Assembly (NCBI GenBank): GCA_944376795.1
Contig: CALWDW010000054.1
Span: 1 to 64,000, forward strand
DNA length: 64,000 nucleotides
Origin: an uncultured Christensenellaceae bacterium
GTDB taxonomy: Bacteria; Bacillota; Clostridia; Christensenellales; UMGS416
Direction: 5' to 3'
Position numbers and translations under genes: made by a program. Positions 33,751 through 42,696 of the stretch are shown here, in pieces. The notes beneath the pieces were generated by a model that saw nothing but the letters and a program-made list of their open reading frames with translations, did no database searches and was not told the origin of the DNA. The first letter of the stretch is position 1, and each line of letters starts with the position of its first letter.

Positions 33751-34857
33751 ATGAGGAGAATTGTAACCTGGCTGCGGGGACAGGCCATGCTGGTGGCGGC
33801 GGCGATACTGGCCGCGGCTTCCATGCTGCTGATTCCGCCCGACGCAGGCTATGGGCAATATATCGACTGGCGGGTGCTCAGCCTCTTATTCTGCCTGATG
33901 CTGGTGGTGGCGGGACTGCGTAAGGCCGGCGCCTTTGACTGGATGGGCCGGCGGCTCCTGCTCCGGGTGCATACCCAGCGCCAATTGGCCGCCGTGCTGA
34001 TCTTCCTGCCCTTCTTTACCAGCATGGCCATCACCAACGACGTGGCGCTTATCACCTTTGTGCCTTTCGCCCTTTCGGTCATGACTATGGCGGGGCGGTC
34101 TGAACGCCTGATCCCTTTGGTGGCCCTTCAGACCTTAGCCGCCAACCTGGGCAGCATGCTGACCCCCATTGGAAACCCGCAGAACCTCTATCTGTATTCT
34201 CTGGCGGATATGGGGATGGGAGAATTCTTGGGGGCCATGCTTCCCCTTACCGCCGCCTCCGGTGTGCTTCTGGCCGTGTGCCTGCTGCTCTTTCCGGCCG
34301 AGCCCCTTTCCTTCGCCCAGCCCCAGGGTACGGGCCGGTGCGTGCGAAGCCGGCTTTGGATCTATGGCGCGCTTTTCCTGGCCTGCATGGGCACCGTAGC
34401 CCGGCTGTATGACTATGGATGGGCCCTCTTGATCACAGCCGGGGTGGTGCTCTGCCTGGACCGGCGGCTCTTCGCCCAGGTGGACTACGCTCTGCTGGCT
34501 ACCTTCCTGTGCTTCTTTGTGCTGATCGGGAACTTGGGACGGCTCCCGGCGGTGCGGGAGGCGCTGGAAAGCCTCCTTGCCGGACGGGAACGGGCGGCGG
34601 GAATTCTCCTCAGCCAGGTGATGAGCAACGTCCCCGCGGCCATGCTTCTCTCCGGCTTTACCACCGGCTACCGGACGCTGCTGGAAGGCGTCAACCTGGG
34701 CGGCCTGGGCACCCTCATCGCATCGATGGCCAGCCTGATTTCCTACCAGGCCTATGTCCGCAGCGACGGCGCCAGGCCCCGAAGCTACCTGGGATGGTTT
34801 ACCGCGCTGAACGTCGCGTTCTTGGCGGCGCTCTGGGGACTGGCCGCCCTCTGGTAA
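33751..34857 (+). CDS. ArsB/NhaD-type (SLC13-like) ion or anion permease
   Basis: A 368-aa membrane protein with about ten helices. The signature ANLGSMLTPIGNPQNLYLYSL and FTSMAITNDVALITFVPFAL belong to the ion-transporter superfamily that includes NhaD, ArsB and citrate/anion permeases; MSNVPAAMLLSGF is the matching motif of the second half. The predicted start is ATG 33751 (MRRIVTWLRG), although its ribosome-binding site (GGAAAG) is weak and close; the upstream frame overlaps the promoter. The transported ion is unknown. The terminator at 34914-34946 ends the unit. Confidence 0.85.
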   Translation: MRRIVTWLRGQAMLVAAAILAAASMLLIPPDAGYGQYIDWRVLSLLFCLMLVVAGLRKAGAFDWMGRRLLLRVHTQRQLAAVLIFLPFFTSMAITNDVALITFVPFALSVMTMAGRSERLIPLVALQTLAANLGSMLTPIGNPQNLYLYSLADMGMGEFLGAMLPLTAASGVLLAVCLLLFPAEPLSFAQPQGTGRCVRSRLWIYGALFLACMGTVARLYDYGWALLITAGVVLCLDRRLFAQVDYALLATFLCFFVLIGNLGRLPAVREALESLLAGRERAAGILLSQVMSNVPAAMLLSGFTTGYRTLLEGVNLGGLGTLIASMASLISYQAYVRSDGARPRSYLGWFTALNVAFLAALWGLAALW

Positions 34858-35327
34858 CCCACGCCCAATGTGTTCTGACGGCTGGTGGAATCCCAGCTTC
34901 CCCTGACAGCTGTGTCCCGGAGGTTGTAGCCTCCGGGACTTTTCTTATGAATCACTATAGGTCGAATAGAGAGTTTTTTGCGAGAGGGTGCAGGAGTTTG
35001 CACTCCAAGTACGAATTATGCGGGTATACGTTCAAGTTATAGGGGGCAGTGCCGCAAGAGCCAAGACACTACGATTCAAAACGAAAGATTTCGAGACAGC
35101 CGAGATCCTCCGCAGCTCTCCTTGGAAAGCACGGGGCAGGGGTGTCTCATCAAACCAAGCGCGGACGGTGTCTATCGGATCATGCGGGTCCGGCGCAGTT
35201 TGGTCTTTGTGGATCGCGAAGGAGGGGCCAATGGGGTACTGTCTGCATTTGCCCGAGATTCCACAGCCGCCGCGCATGAAGCCCGACGGATACGCGCCGG
35301 CGTGTACGAAAGGAGAGACGTAAATTC
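34858..35327 (+). other. Intergenic region upstream of the beta-helix cluster
   Basis: After the terminator at 34914-34946 no secure gene is seen. A possible 117-codon frame from 34978 overlaps the next start by four bases (GTGA), but it has poor ribosome-binding context and no recognisable motif, so I leave it uncalled. The leader of the beta-helix operon must lie here. Confidence 0.4.
34914..34946 (+). terminator. Intrinsic terminator after the permease gene
   Basis: GTCCCGGAGG pairs with CCTCCGGGAC, followed by TTTTCTT. Confidence 0.85.
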
Positions 35328-36392
35328 GTGAACTGTATCAATGTCAAGGATTTCGGCGCCTTGGGCAATGGGGTGGCCGATGACACCGCGGCCATCCAGG
35401 CGGCGTTGGACGCCGCGCGGCAGGGAAGCGCCGTGTATATTCCTGCCGGACGGTACCGGGTGCGCCCGCTGCGGATCCCCAGCCACATCACGGTGATGGG
35501 AAACGCTTCCTGGGGCTATTCCGCCTGGGGGTATGGCAACAACCGCATCGAGACCGGAGAACCCGTGGACCTGGACTATAATGGCAATACCGTGCTGGTT
35601 CCCATGCCTACCCGGGCCCCTGCCATGGTGGATATGACAGGCTGCTGCGGAACCAAGCTGGTAGGGCTGACCTTCGACGGCCTGATGTGGGGGCAGGATT
35701 TCCACTGCGTCGTGGCGCCCAGCGCCGGAGGTCCGCAGAATATCGCCTTTGAGGATGTGCGGATCAGCCACTTCACAGGCTGCGGACTGAATCTCCGAGG
35801 AACCCAGGGATTCTCTATCCGGCGCAGCCTGATTATCAAGAATGTGAGCCATGCCGTGGACGCTTCCGGCGCCCGGAACGGCAGCGTGATGGACAACCAG
35901 CTGGCATATGGCGATGGCGCGGGATTCTATGGCGCGGGCCCCGGGACGGGAAGCTTTACCATTGTGGCCAACCGCATCGAAGGAGGGAACCCCGGCGGCG
36001 TGTACCTGGAAGATGCCGATACCGTCAGCGTTGCGGGAAACTCCTTTGACTTCAACGCTGGCCCGGGGGTTACCCTCCTGGGATGCACTGCCTGCACGGT
36101 GACCGGCAACATGACCCGCGGCGCCGGTCACGACCACGACGATGACTGCAACGCCCACCTACGTTTGGAGAACTGCCGCGGCGTTGCCTGCATGGGCAAT
36201 ACCTCCTGGAGCTGGCCGTCCCATATGGGCATCCAGCGGCTTACCTGGTACGGCATCGTGCTGCGAGGCCTGACCGACTGCGTGGTGTCGGGCAACAGCC
36301 TCTTCGACTGCGCCAGCAAGGAGATCGTCCGGGACCATGGCGGCCATACCAATACCCTGATTGGTGACAACCAAGGCAAGGTGTGCCAGTAG
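35328..36392 (+). CDS. Parallel beta-helix protein, pectate-lyase-3/GH28-like, tandem copy 1
   Basis: A 354-aa protein. It starts VKDFGALGNGVADDTAAIQAAL, the hallmark of the pectate_lyase_3 (rhamnogalacturonase/GH28-like) N-terminus, then VPSHIT-like strands and repeated turn motifs (NRIEGGNPGGVYLEDAD, VAGNSFDFNAGPGVTLLGC, VTGNMTRGAG). There is no signal peptide, so it is likely cytoplasmic. The GTG start at 35328 follows AAAGGAGAG. It is the first of five similar genes in one direction. No catalytic Asp pair as in true GH28 is evident, so it may be a lyase or a binding or epimerase-type helix; substrate probably a pectic oligosaccharide. Confidence 0.8.
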   Translation: MNCINVKDFGALGNGVADDTAAIQAALDAARQGSAVYIPAGRYRVRPLRIPSHITVMGNASWGYSAWGYGNNRIETGEPVDLDYNGNTVLVPMPTRAPAMVDMTGCCGTKLVGLTFDGLMWGQDFHCVVAPSAGGPQNIAFEDVRISHFTGCGLNLRGTQGFSIRRSLIIKNVSHAVDASGARNGSVMDNQLAYGDGAGFYGAGPGTGSFTIVANRIEGGNPGGVYLEDADTVSVAGNSFDFNAGPGVTLLGCTACTVTGNMTRGAGHDHDDDCNAHLRLENCRGVACMGNTSWSWPSHMGIQRLTWYGIVLRGLTDCVVSGNSLFDCASKEIVRDHGGHTNTLIGDNQGKVCQ

Positions 36393-36415
36393 GGATACGC
36401 CGGAGGGAGCGTCTT

Positions 36416-37513
36416 ATGCCTTATGTAAACCTACGGGACTTTGGCGCCCTGGGCGATGGGGCGGCCGATGACACAAAAGCCTTTTGCAGTGCGCTGCGGG
36501 CCGCCGCCCAGGGAGATGGTACCCTCTACGTGCCGGCCGGCACATATCGGATCCAGCCGGTACGGATTCCCAGCTCGGTTACCATACTGGGGCACGCCTC
36601 CTGGGGCTACTCTGCCTGGGGCTATGAGAACAACAAGGTCAAAGAGGAACGGCCAACCGATCCCCAGATCAACGGCCACACCGTCTTTGTTCCCGCCTCT
36701 GCCCAGGGCGAGGCACTGTGGGACCTGGGAGAGGCTTCCCACGTCCGAATCGCCGGAATCTCTCTGGACGGACAGATGCTGGGAAACGGTTTTCACGGGA
36801 TCCTGGCCCGGGGAGGACAAAAAGCGCAGGACCTAACCCTGGAAGACGCGCGGATCTGCCACTTCACGGGAAACGGACTGACCCTGGACCGGGTGCAGGG
36901 CTTTGCCCTTCGCCGCAGCCTGATTATCCGCAACCTCGGCCATGCGATGGAGGTGTCCGGCTCCCGTCAGGGCAGCGTCATCGACAACCAGCTCTCCTAT
37001 AACGACGGCGCGGGCTTCTGGGGACTGGGGCAGGGGACCGGCGACTTTACCATCACCGCCAACCGCATCGAAGGCGGCGGCCCGGGCGGCATCTACCTGG
37101 AGGATGCTGATAACATCACAGTATATGGTAATTCCTTCGATTCCTGTTGTGGGCCGTCGGTGACCTTCCTGCGGTGCCGCATCGGTTCAATCACCGGAAA
37201 CCTGTCCCGGCTGTCGGGACGGGTCTCCCAGGGCGACGCCAACGCTCACTTCCGCATGGAGGACAGCCAGGGGATTGTCTGCGCTGCCAATTCCCTGTGG
37301 GGCTGGCCGGCGCTGGTGGGCCATGACGCCATGCCGTGGTACGGCATGGTGCTGCGCAGCCTCACCGGTTCGGTTATTGCCAAGAACTCCATGCATGACG
37401 CAGGAAACCGCCGGTGTATCCTGGACTACGGAGGCCACCGCCATTGCCTCGTAGCCGACAACCAAGGACGGCCCCATGCGCCGGAAGAGGAGGAAACCCA
37501 TGCTGATGCTTAA
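36416..37513 (+). CDS. Parallel beta-helix protein, tandem copy 2
   Basis: A 365-aa paralogue starting VNLRDFGALGDGAADDTKAF. It shares with copy 1 the IPSSVTILGHASWGYSAWGYENN block, the HFTGNGL...GFALRRSLIIRN segment, NRIEGGGPGGIYLEDADNITVYGNSFD and a DYGGHRHCLVADNQG end. No signal peptide. ATG 36416 follows CGGAGGGAG, 24 bases after copy 1, and its end overlaps the start of copy 3, indicating translational coupling. It has the same uncertain catalytic role as copy 1. Confidence 0.8.
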   Translation: MPYVNLRDFGALGDGAADDTKAFCSALRAAAQGDGTLYVPAGTYRIQPVRIPSSVTILGHASWGYSAWGYENNKVKEERPTDPQINGHTVFVPASAQGEALWDLGEASHVRIAGISLDGQMLGNGFHGILARGGQKAQDLTLEDARICHFTGNGLTLDRVQGFALRRSLIIRNLGHAMEVSGSRQGSVIDNQLSYNDGAGFWGLGQGTGDFTITANRIEGGGPGGIYLEDADNITVYGNSFDSCCGPSVTFLRCRIGSITGNLSRLSGRVSQGDANAHFRMEDSQGIVCAANSLWGWPALVGHDAMPWYGMVLRSLTGSVIAKNSMHDAGNRRCILDYGGHRHCLVADNQGRPHAPEEEETHADA

Positions 37514-38570
37514 TGTTCGCGATTTCGGCGCCCGCGGGGACGGCTGCGCCGACGATACTCCGGCGGTACTGGCCGCGCTGCAGGCCGCCTCCCCTGGGGG
37601 GACGGTGTTCTTCCCCAAGGGCCGGTATGGAATCCGGCCCATCCGGGTACCCAGCCATGTCACCCTCCTGGGCCAATCCTCCTGGGGCTATGTGGATCGC
37701 CGGAACGCCCAGAGAGAGGAAGCCGATCCCGGCGCGCTGGGGAATGCCGTACTGTTTGCCCTGGACGCCGGCGCTCCGGCCCTCCTGCAGCTGGAAGACG
37801 CCCGGGGAACCCGGATCCAAGGGCTGTCCTTTGACGGATGCAGGCTGGGGGATTCCTTTGGCTGCATGGCCGCCGGCCCGGCACGGGGCCCGCAGAATTT
37901 GGCTTTCGAAGACCTGCGGGCCGATCACTTTACCGGCAATGCCCTGACGCTGCGCCAGGTGGAAGGCTTTGCCGTGCGGCGCTGCCTCTTCATCCAAAAC
38001 GGCGGGCATGCCATGGATGTCAGCGGTTCCCGGAACGGCACGGTGATCGACACCCAGCTGTCCTACAACAAAGGCGCAGGATTCTACGGCATAGGCGGCG
38101 GAATGGAGCGGTTTATCATCCTCAGCAACCGCATCGAGGGCGGACATCCCGGCGGCGTGTATTTGCAGGGCGCTTCGGGGGTTATGGTGAATGGGAACTC
38201 CTTTGACACCGCCATGGGCCCCGCCGTCAGTTTCCTGGAGTGCACCGGCTGCACCGCCGCCGGCAATATGGCCCGGCTCTCCGGTCACGATCAGGAGGGG
38301 ATCCTGGATACCCACGTCCTGCTCCGGAACTGTGCCGGCATCAGCATTACCGGCAATGCCTTCTGGGGCTGGCCCAGCCTGGGTACCAATCCCTGGGTCG
38401 CCAGCTACGGCGTCTATGGGGAGAATTTGACCGACTGCATCATTACCCAGAATACCATGCTGGAGAGCTGCCGGACCGCGCTCATCCAGCTGGAGGGAAA
38501 TATCTCTCGCGTCATAACAGAAAATAACGCAGGGGCCGTCTATCCCTGGACGCCGCCCTGTAGTCCATAG
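37500..38570 (+). CDS. Parallel beta-helix protein, tandem copy 3
   Basis: A 356-aa paralogue. The start ATG 37500 (MLMLNVRDFGARGDGCADDTPAV) follows GAGGAGGAAACCC and lies inside the end of copy 2 by 14 bases. The core keeps VPSHVTLLGQSSWGY, HFTGNALTLRQVEGFAVRRCLFIQNGGHAMDVSG and NRIEGGHPGGVYLQGA, but its C-terminal end (ITENNAGAVYPWTPP) differs from the DGGHxNTLxxxNQG ending of the others. It is the most diverged of the first three and may have shifted specificity. Confidence 0.8.
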   Translation: MLMLNVRDFGARGDGCADDTPAVLAALQAASPGGTVFFPKGRYGIRPIRVPSHVTLLGQSSWGYVDRRNAQREEADPGALGNAVLFALDAGAPALLQLEDARGTRIQGLSFDGCRLGDSFGCMAAGPARGPQNLAFEDLRADHFTGNALTLRQVEGFAVRRCLFIQNGGHAMDVSGSRNGTVIDTQLSYNKGAGFYGIGGGMERFIILSNRIEGGHPGGVYLQGASGVMVNGNSFDTAMGPAVSFLECTGCTAAGNMARLSGHDQEGILDTHVLLRNCAGISITGNAFWGWPSLGTNPWVASYGVYGENLTDCIITQNTMLESCRTALIQLEGNISRVITENNAGAVYPWTPPCSP

Positions 38571-38582
38571 AAAGGAGACAGT

Positions 38583-39683
38583 ATGCAGTTCGCTAACATT
38601 CGGGACTTTGGCGCCAAGGGCGATGGACAGACCGATGATACCGCAGCCCTTATGGCCGCCATGGAACAGGCAGCGCGGGAAGGCGGCGCGGTCTACTTCC
38701 CCATGGGATACTATAGGATCCGCCCGGTGAAAGTGCCCAGCCACATCACCCTCCTGGGCAACGCTTCCTGGGGTTATACCTCCCGGGGAGGGCAGGAAGG
38801 CCTGGACGCCAGCCTGCCCGGCAACGCCATACGCCCCGAGGCGGGGAAGCCGGGAATCGGACACTTGGGATCCACCGTCCTGTGTCCGCTGCAGGCCGAC
38901 GCGCCCGCACTCCTGGATCTCTCCCAAGCCCGGGGCACGCGCATCATTGGACTGTCCTTTTACGGAGACGGGAAGGGGGACAATTTCCACTGTGTGGACG
39001 CCAGCGGAGCCCCAGGCCCCAGAAATCTTGTCTTCGAAGACGTGCGTGTATCCAACTTCAAAGGGACGGCGCTGAAATTGGATCATGTGGAGGGCTTCGC
39101 TATACGGCGCTGCATCTTCATTGCCAACGGGGGCCATGCGGTGGATGCCTCCGCCGCCCAGGATGGCTCCATCATCGACAACCAGCTCTCCTTCAATGGC
39201 GGCGCCGGCCTCTATGCCACGGCGGGAACCCAAAAGCTGACCGTTACCGGCAACCGCATTGAGGGCGGCGCTCCCGGCGGGGTGTATGCGGCAGATTCTC
39301 AGGGGATTTCGGTGACGGGTAACTCCTTTGACTTCTGCCGTGGGGCCGGAGTGACCTTCCTCCGCTGTGTGGGCTGCACGGCTACGGGCAATATGTTCCG
39401 GGCATCCGGCCGTACCCGCCGGGGTGAAGAGAATGCCCATCTCCACCTGGAGGGTGGGTGCGGGCTGGCCGTAATAGGGAATACGCTTTGGGCCGTTTGC
39501 CCATTGGCGAGCGGCGAGTATACCCAATACGGGATGATCCTCCGGGAGCTGACCGACAGCGTGGTGATGAACAACGCCATGTTCGACAGCTGCACCGACG
39601 AGTTCCTCCGGGACTACGGAGGTCACCAAAATACCTTGATCCTGCAGAACCAAGGCCGGATTCATGAAATCGAGCCGGCGTGA
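38583..39683 (+). CDS. Parallel beta-helix protein, tandem copy 4
   Basis: A 366-aa paralogue starting FANIRDFGAKGDGQTDDTAAL. It has an insertion of about 15 residues after the SWGYTSRGGQEG segment, then the same KGTALKLDHVEGFAIRRCIFIANGGHAVDAS and NRIEGGAPGGVYAADSQGISVTGNSFDFCRGAGVTFL core and the DYGGHQNTLILQNQGR end. No signal peptide. The ribosome-binding site AAAGGAGAC lies 12 bases after copy 3. Confidence 0.8.
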   Translation: MQFANIRDFGAKGDGQTDDTAALMAAMEQAAREGGAVYFPMGYYRIRPVKVPSHITLLGNASWGYTSRGGQEGLDASLPGNAIRPEAGKPGIGHLGSTVLCPLQADAPALLDLSQARGTRIIGLSFYGDGKGDNFHCVDASGAPGPRNLVFEDVRVSNFKGTALKLDHVEGFAIRRCIFIANGGHAVDASAAQDGSIIDNQLSFNGGAGLYATAGTQKLTVTGNRIEGGAPGGVYAADSQGISVTGNSFDFCRGAGVTFLRCVGCTATGNMFRASGRTRRGEENAHLHLEGGCGLAVIGNTLWAVCPLASGEYTQYGMILRELTDSVVMNNAMFDSCTDEFLRDYGGHQNTLILQNQGRIHEIEPA

Positions 39684-39707
39684 CGATAACAAAAGGAGGA
39701 TGCAACT

Positions 39708-40772
39708 ATGTCTTATCTGAATATCCGTGACTTCGGCGCCAAGGGCGACGGACAGACCGACGATACCGCGGCCCTCATTGCCGCTATGGACGCCGCCACC
39801 CGCGAAAACGGCACCGTTTACTTCCCCCGGGGCAATTACATGATTCACCCGGTGAAGGTGCCCAGCCACATCACCCTCATGGGCAACTCCTCCTGGGGCT
39901 ACAGCAACCGCAAGGACGAGGCGGGCAACGGCCTGGATCCCGAGTACATGGGAAACACCGTGCTCACCGCCCTCTCCGGCGATGCCGACGCCTTTCTGGA
40001 CCTGGACGGCTGCCGGGGCACCCGGATCATCGGCCTCACTCTGGACGGCCGCTGGCTGGGCAAGTGCATGCACGGCATCTACTCCCGGCACCGGGGCGTG
40101 GAACAGAATAACTGCTACGAGGACTGCCGCATTAACCACTTCACCGGCTGCGGCCTGAAGATGGACTGGGTGTGGGTCTTCGCCATCCGCCGCTGCATCA
40201 TCATCGACAATGGCCTCCATGGCATCGATGTGGACCGGGGCTATGACGGCTGGGTCATCGACAACCAGATCTCCGCCAACCGCAGGATGGGCATCAACGC
40301 CGGCCCCGGCATGGTCTGCTACACCGGCAACCGCATCGAGTGGAACAAGGAGGGCGGCATCCTCTGCGACGATACCCAGAACGTCAACATCACCGGCAAC
40401 TCCTTTGACCACAACTTCGGCCCCGCCATCTGGTTCAAAAACTCCCGCGCCAGCGCCGCCAGCGGCAACATGAGCCGCAACGACGGCAGCGGCCGCACCG
40501 ACGACACCAGCTGCGCCTTCCTCATCGAGGACAGCCAGGGCATCGCCCTCACCGGCAACACCGTGTGGTGCTGGCCCCATCGGGAACTGGCCGAAAAGGG
40601 ACACAAGGCCGACATGACTCCCTACTATGGCATGGTGCTCAAGAACCTCACCGACTGCGTGGTGTCGGGCAACGCCCTGCATCAGTGCGCCAGCAAAGAG
40701 GTCATCAAGGACGAAGGCGGCCACCTGCGCACCGTGGTCTCCGGCAACGTGGGCAGCACCTTCGAGGCGTAA
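39708..40772 (+). CDS. Parallel beta-helix protein, tandem copy 5
   Basis: A 354-aa paralogue starting LNIRDFGAKGDGQTDDTAALIAAM. Its first 40 codons are almost identical to copy 4, but the middle has IYSRHRGVEQNNCYEDCRINHFTGCGLKMDWVWVFAIRRCIIIDNGLHGIDVDRGYDGWVIDNQ and the turn sequence MVCYTGNRIEWNKEGGILCDDTQNV, more Trp- and Tyr-rich than the others. Codon use is strongly biased to C-ending codons, suggesting high expression. ATG 39708 follows AAAAGGAGG. The terminator at 40835-40873 ends the cluster. Confidence 0.82.
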   Translation: MSYLNIRDFGAKGDGQTDDTAALIAAMDAATRENGTVYFPRGNYMIHPVKVPSHITLMGNSSWGYSNRKDEAGNGLDPEYMGNTVLTALSGDADAFLDLDGCRGTRIIGLTLDGRWLGKCMHGIYSRHRGVEQNNCYEDCRINHFTGCGLKMDWVWVFAIRRCIIIDNGLHGIDVDRGYDGWVIDNQISANRRMGINAGPGMVCYTGNRIEWNKEGGILCDDTQNVNITGNSFDHNFGPAIWFKNSRASAASGNMSRNDGSGRTDDTSCAFLIEDSQGIALTGNTVWCWPHRELAEKGHKADMTPYYGMVLKNLTDCVVSGNALHQCASKEVIKDEGGHLRTVVSGNVGSTFEA

Positions 40773-41067
40773 CGCCCTTTTCTGACGGAGGGCTGCGCCT
40801 GGTTCCGCCGCCTGCACCCGGAGGAGACAACAGGGGAGCGCTGCAGAATCCCAATCTGCAGCGCTCCTTCTTGTGTGCGCCCGGCATGGGCCGGCGCGGG
40901 GCGGATTCCGGCACCCAAGAACCAACGGCGTCTCACGGGCTTGCTTTGCATCGGGATGGCGAATCAAGCGCAAAATGCGAGAGGGACGGGGCAGCCCTTT
41001 GACGGACGGCCCTGCCCCTCCTGTTTTACAGCGGCCCGCTTTCCCACAGGCGCCGGGGTGAAAGCCC
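40773..41067. other. Gene-free region with two hairpins between convergent operons
   Basis: No gene is visible. It holds the strong hairpin at 40835-40873 and a second one (GGGGCAGCCC against GGCCCTGCCCC, about 40988-41020) followed by CCTGTTTTA on the plus strand, which separate the beta-helix operon from the isomerase operon. Confidence 0.5.
40835..40873. terminator. Terminator between the beta-helix and isomerase operons
   Basis: GGAGCGCTGCAGA pairs with TCTGCAGCGCTCC (13 bp), followed by TTCTTGT on the plus strand. Confidence 0.8.
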
Positions 41068-41880
41068 TCAGACCCCCAGCCCGCGGAGATAGTCGTGGGA
41101 CATGGCGATGGATTCAAACCCCGGACGGCGGCACACGTCCTGCTCCACAGCGCACCAGGCGATGCCCGCCTCCCGGCAGGCTTCCAGGACCCCGGGCCAA
41201 TGGATATTCCCCTGGCCCACCTCGGCAAAGAGCTTATGGGTGCACTCCAGGAAGGTGGTGTCCGAATACTCGTCAATGGCATAATCCTTGAAGTGGATGA
41301 TCCACTCCCGGCCCTTCAGAGCCCGGATCCAGCTGACCACATGGGCGCCGCCCGCCGTCAGCCAGTGGGTATCCAGCTCAAAATACACGGCCTCCGGGTC
41401 GGTGCCCTCCACAATCCGCTGCAGCTGGGTAACCCCGCCCACCCGGGCAAGATCTATGGCATGGTTGTGGAAGGACAGGTGGATTCCCGCGTCCTTCAAA
41501 ATGCGGCCGGCACGATTGAGGGCGGCAATGAAGGAATTCAGCTCATCCAGGTTTCCCAGCACCACCGGGTCGACATTGGAGACCATGACGTTCCGGGAGC
41601 CCAGGATATGGCATTCCCGGATCTTGTCGGCAAAGTCCGATTCCCGCATGGCGGTGTAATTGGTCCCGCCGCAGGTGGGTACCTCCAGGCCGATTTCGTC
41701 CAGAAAGTCCTTGTACGCCTCGGGAGAACCAAAGGCCGCCGGGGTTGCCAGCTCGATGCCGTCATACCCGATGCGGGCCACCTTCCGCAGGGCCGACTTA
41801 ATGTCGTGCAGCGCGGTCATGGAGCCCTTTTTTGGCCGGAGATACGAGGAAATGGCCAGGGGCTGCAAAGCGATTTTCAT
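41068..41880 (-). CDS. Sugar isomerase/epimerase TIM barrel, tandem copy C (promoter-distal)
   Basis: A 270-aa xylose-isomerase-like TIM barrel. Metal-site segments are VYFELDTHWL (Glu, Asp, His), WIIHFKDYAID (His, Asp) and AVEQDVCRR near the end (Glu). Substrates of such enzymes include keto-sugars, inosose and hydroxypyruvate. The start at 41880 follows AAGGAGGAAG, 16 bases downstream of the next copy. It is the last gene of the operon that begins with a Gfo/Idh/MocA dehydrogenase at 44725. Confidence 0.9.
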   Translation of the reverse strand: MKIALQPLAISSYLRPKKGSMTALHDIKSALRKVARIGYDGIELATPAAFGSPEAYKDFLDEIGLEVPTCGGTNYTAMRESDFADKIRECHILGSRNVMVSNVDPVVLGNLDELNSFIAALNRAGRILKDAGIHLSFHNHAIDLARVGGVTQLQRIVEGTDPEAVYFELDTHWLTAGGAHVVSWIRALKGREWIIHFKDYAIDEYSDTTFLECTHKLFAEVGQGNIHWPGVLEACREAGIAWCAVEQDVCRRPGFESIAMSHDYLRGLGV

Positions 41881-41896
41881 AGCGCTTCCTCCTTCC

Positions 41897-42682
41897 TTAG
41901 CGAATGCCCAGGACGCCGCGCATGTAGTCCAAAGAGGTCTTCAGACTGTCAAACTCGCAGCCCGGGGTCTGGTCCTGCTCCACCGAGTACCAATGGACTC
42001 CTGCCTCCCGGCAGGCCTCGGTTACCGCAGGCCAATGGATATTGCCCTGGCCGATCTCGGCAAAACGCCGGGGGATGTACCCCATGCCTGTGTCGGGATC
42101 CTTCCAGTTGATGGCATAATCCTTAAAGTGCACCACCTCCATGCGGCCCTTGGCCCGGCGGATCCACTGGGCGGGATCGCAGCCGGCTCCCGCCAGCCAG
42201 TGGGTATCCAGCTCAAAGCACACCGCCTGGGGGTCGGTCTCCTCCATCAGGATGGCTAGGGCCGGCTTGCCCCCCAGCTCGGGGAAATTCCGGAACTCCT
42301 GGGAGTGGTTGTGGTACTGGAGCCGGCACCCCGCTTGGGCAAAGGGCGCGGCCTGCCGGGACAGCTGGGCGGCAAAGGCCTTCACGCCGTCCACGCTCAT
42401 GAGCATATTCCCCGGAATGGAGCCCACCGAGAAGGTCTTGACGCCAAAGGCTTCCCCCTGGCGCATCAGCTCCTCCGGCTTGGTCAGGTCCCCGCCCAGG
42501 CACGGCAGCTTCAGCCCGTACTCGGCCAGGTGGTCCACCCGCTCCGACAGGCTCCAACTGGGATGGAAGCCCATCTCGATGCCGTCGTAGCCCATGGCCG
42601 CAATCTTGGCATAGGACGAAAGCACCTGCTCAGGGGTGTGCATATGGAAACGCAGGGTATATCCGCATACGGCAATTGGCAT
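41897..42682 (-). CDS. Sugar isomerase/epimerase TIM barrel, tandem copy B
   Basis: A 261-aa paralogue. VCFELDTHWLAGAG and VVHFKDYAINWKD give the same metal ligands as copy C, and YDGIEMGFHPSW at the N-terminus matches the family. ATG 42682 (MPIAVCGYTL) follows AAAGGAGGCAGC; the longer open frame upstream is not coding. It lies between copies A and C with tight spacing, consistent with one operon and stepwise duplication. Confidence 0.9.
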   Translation of the reverse strand: MPIAVCGYTLRFHMHTPEQVLSSYAKIAAMGYDGIEMGFHPSWSLSERVDHLAEYGLKLPCLGGDLTKPEELMRQGEAFGVKTFSVGSIPGNMLMSVDGVKAFAAQLSRQAAPFAQAGCRLQYHNHSQEFRNFPELGGKPALAILMEETDPQAVCFELDTHWLAGAGCDPAQWIRRAKGRMEVVHFKDYAINWKDPDTGMGYIPRRFAEIGQGNIHWPAVTEACREAGVHWYSVEQDQTPGCEFDSLKTSLDYMRGVLGIR

Positions 42683-42696
42683 AATGCTGCCTCCTT

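Noticed and set aside
34978-35331. 117-codon open frame just before the beta-helix cluster
   Set aside because: No ribosome-binding site and no recognisable motif; it may be a remnant, so it is only mentioned in the intergenic entry.
37374-41282. 1302-codon open frame on the minus strand across the beta-helix genes
   Set aside because: It is antisense to four confirmed paralogous genes, has no ribosome-binding site or domain, and reflects high-GC codon bias that removes stops on the opposite strand.
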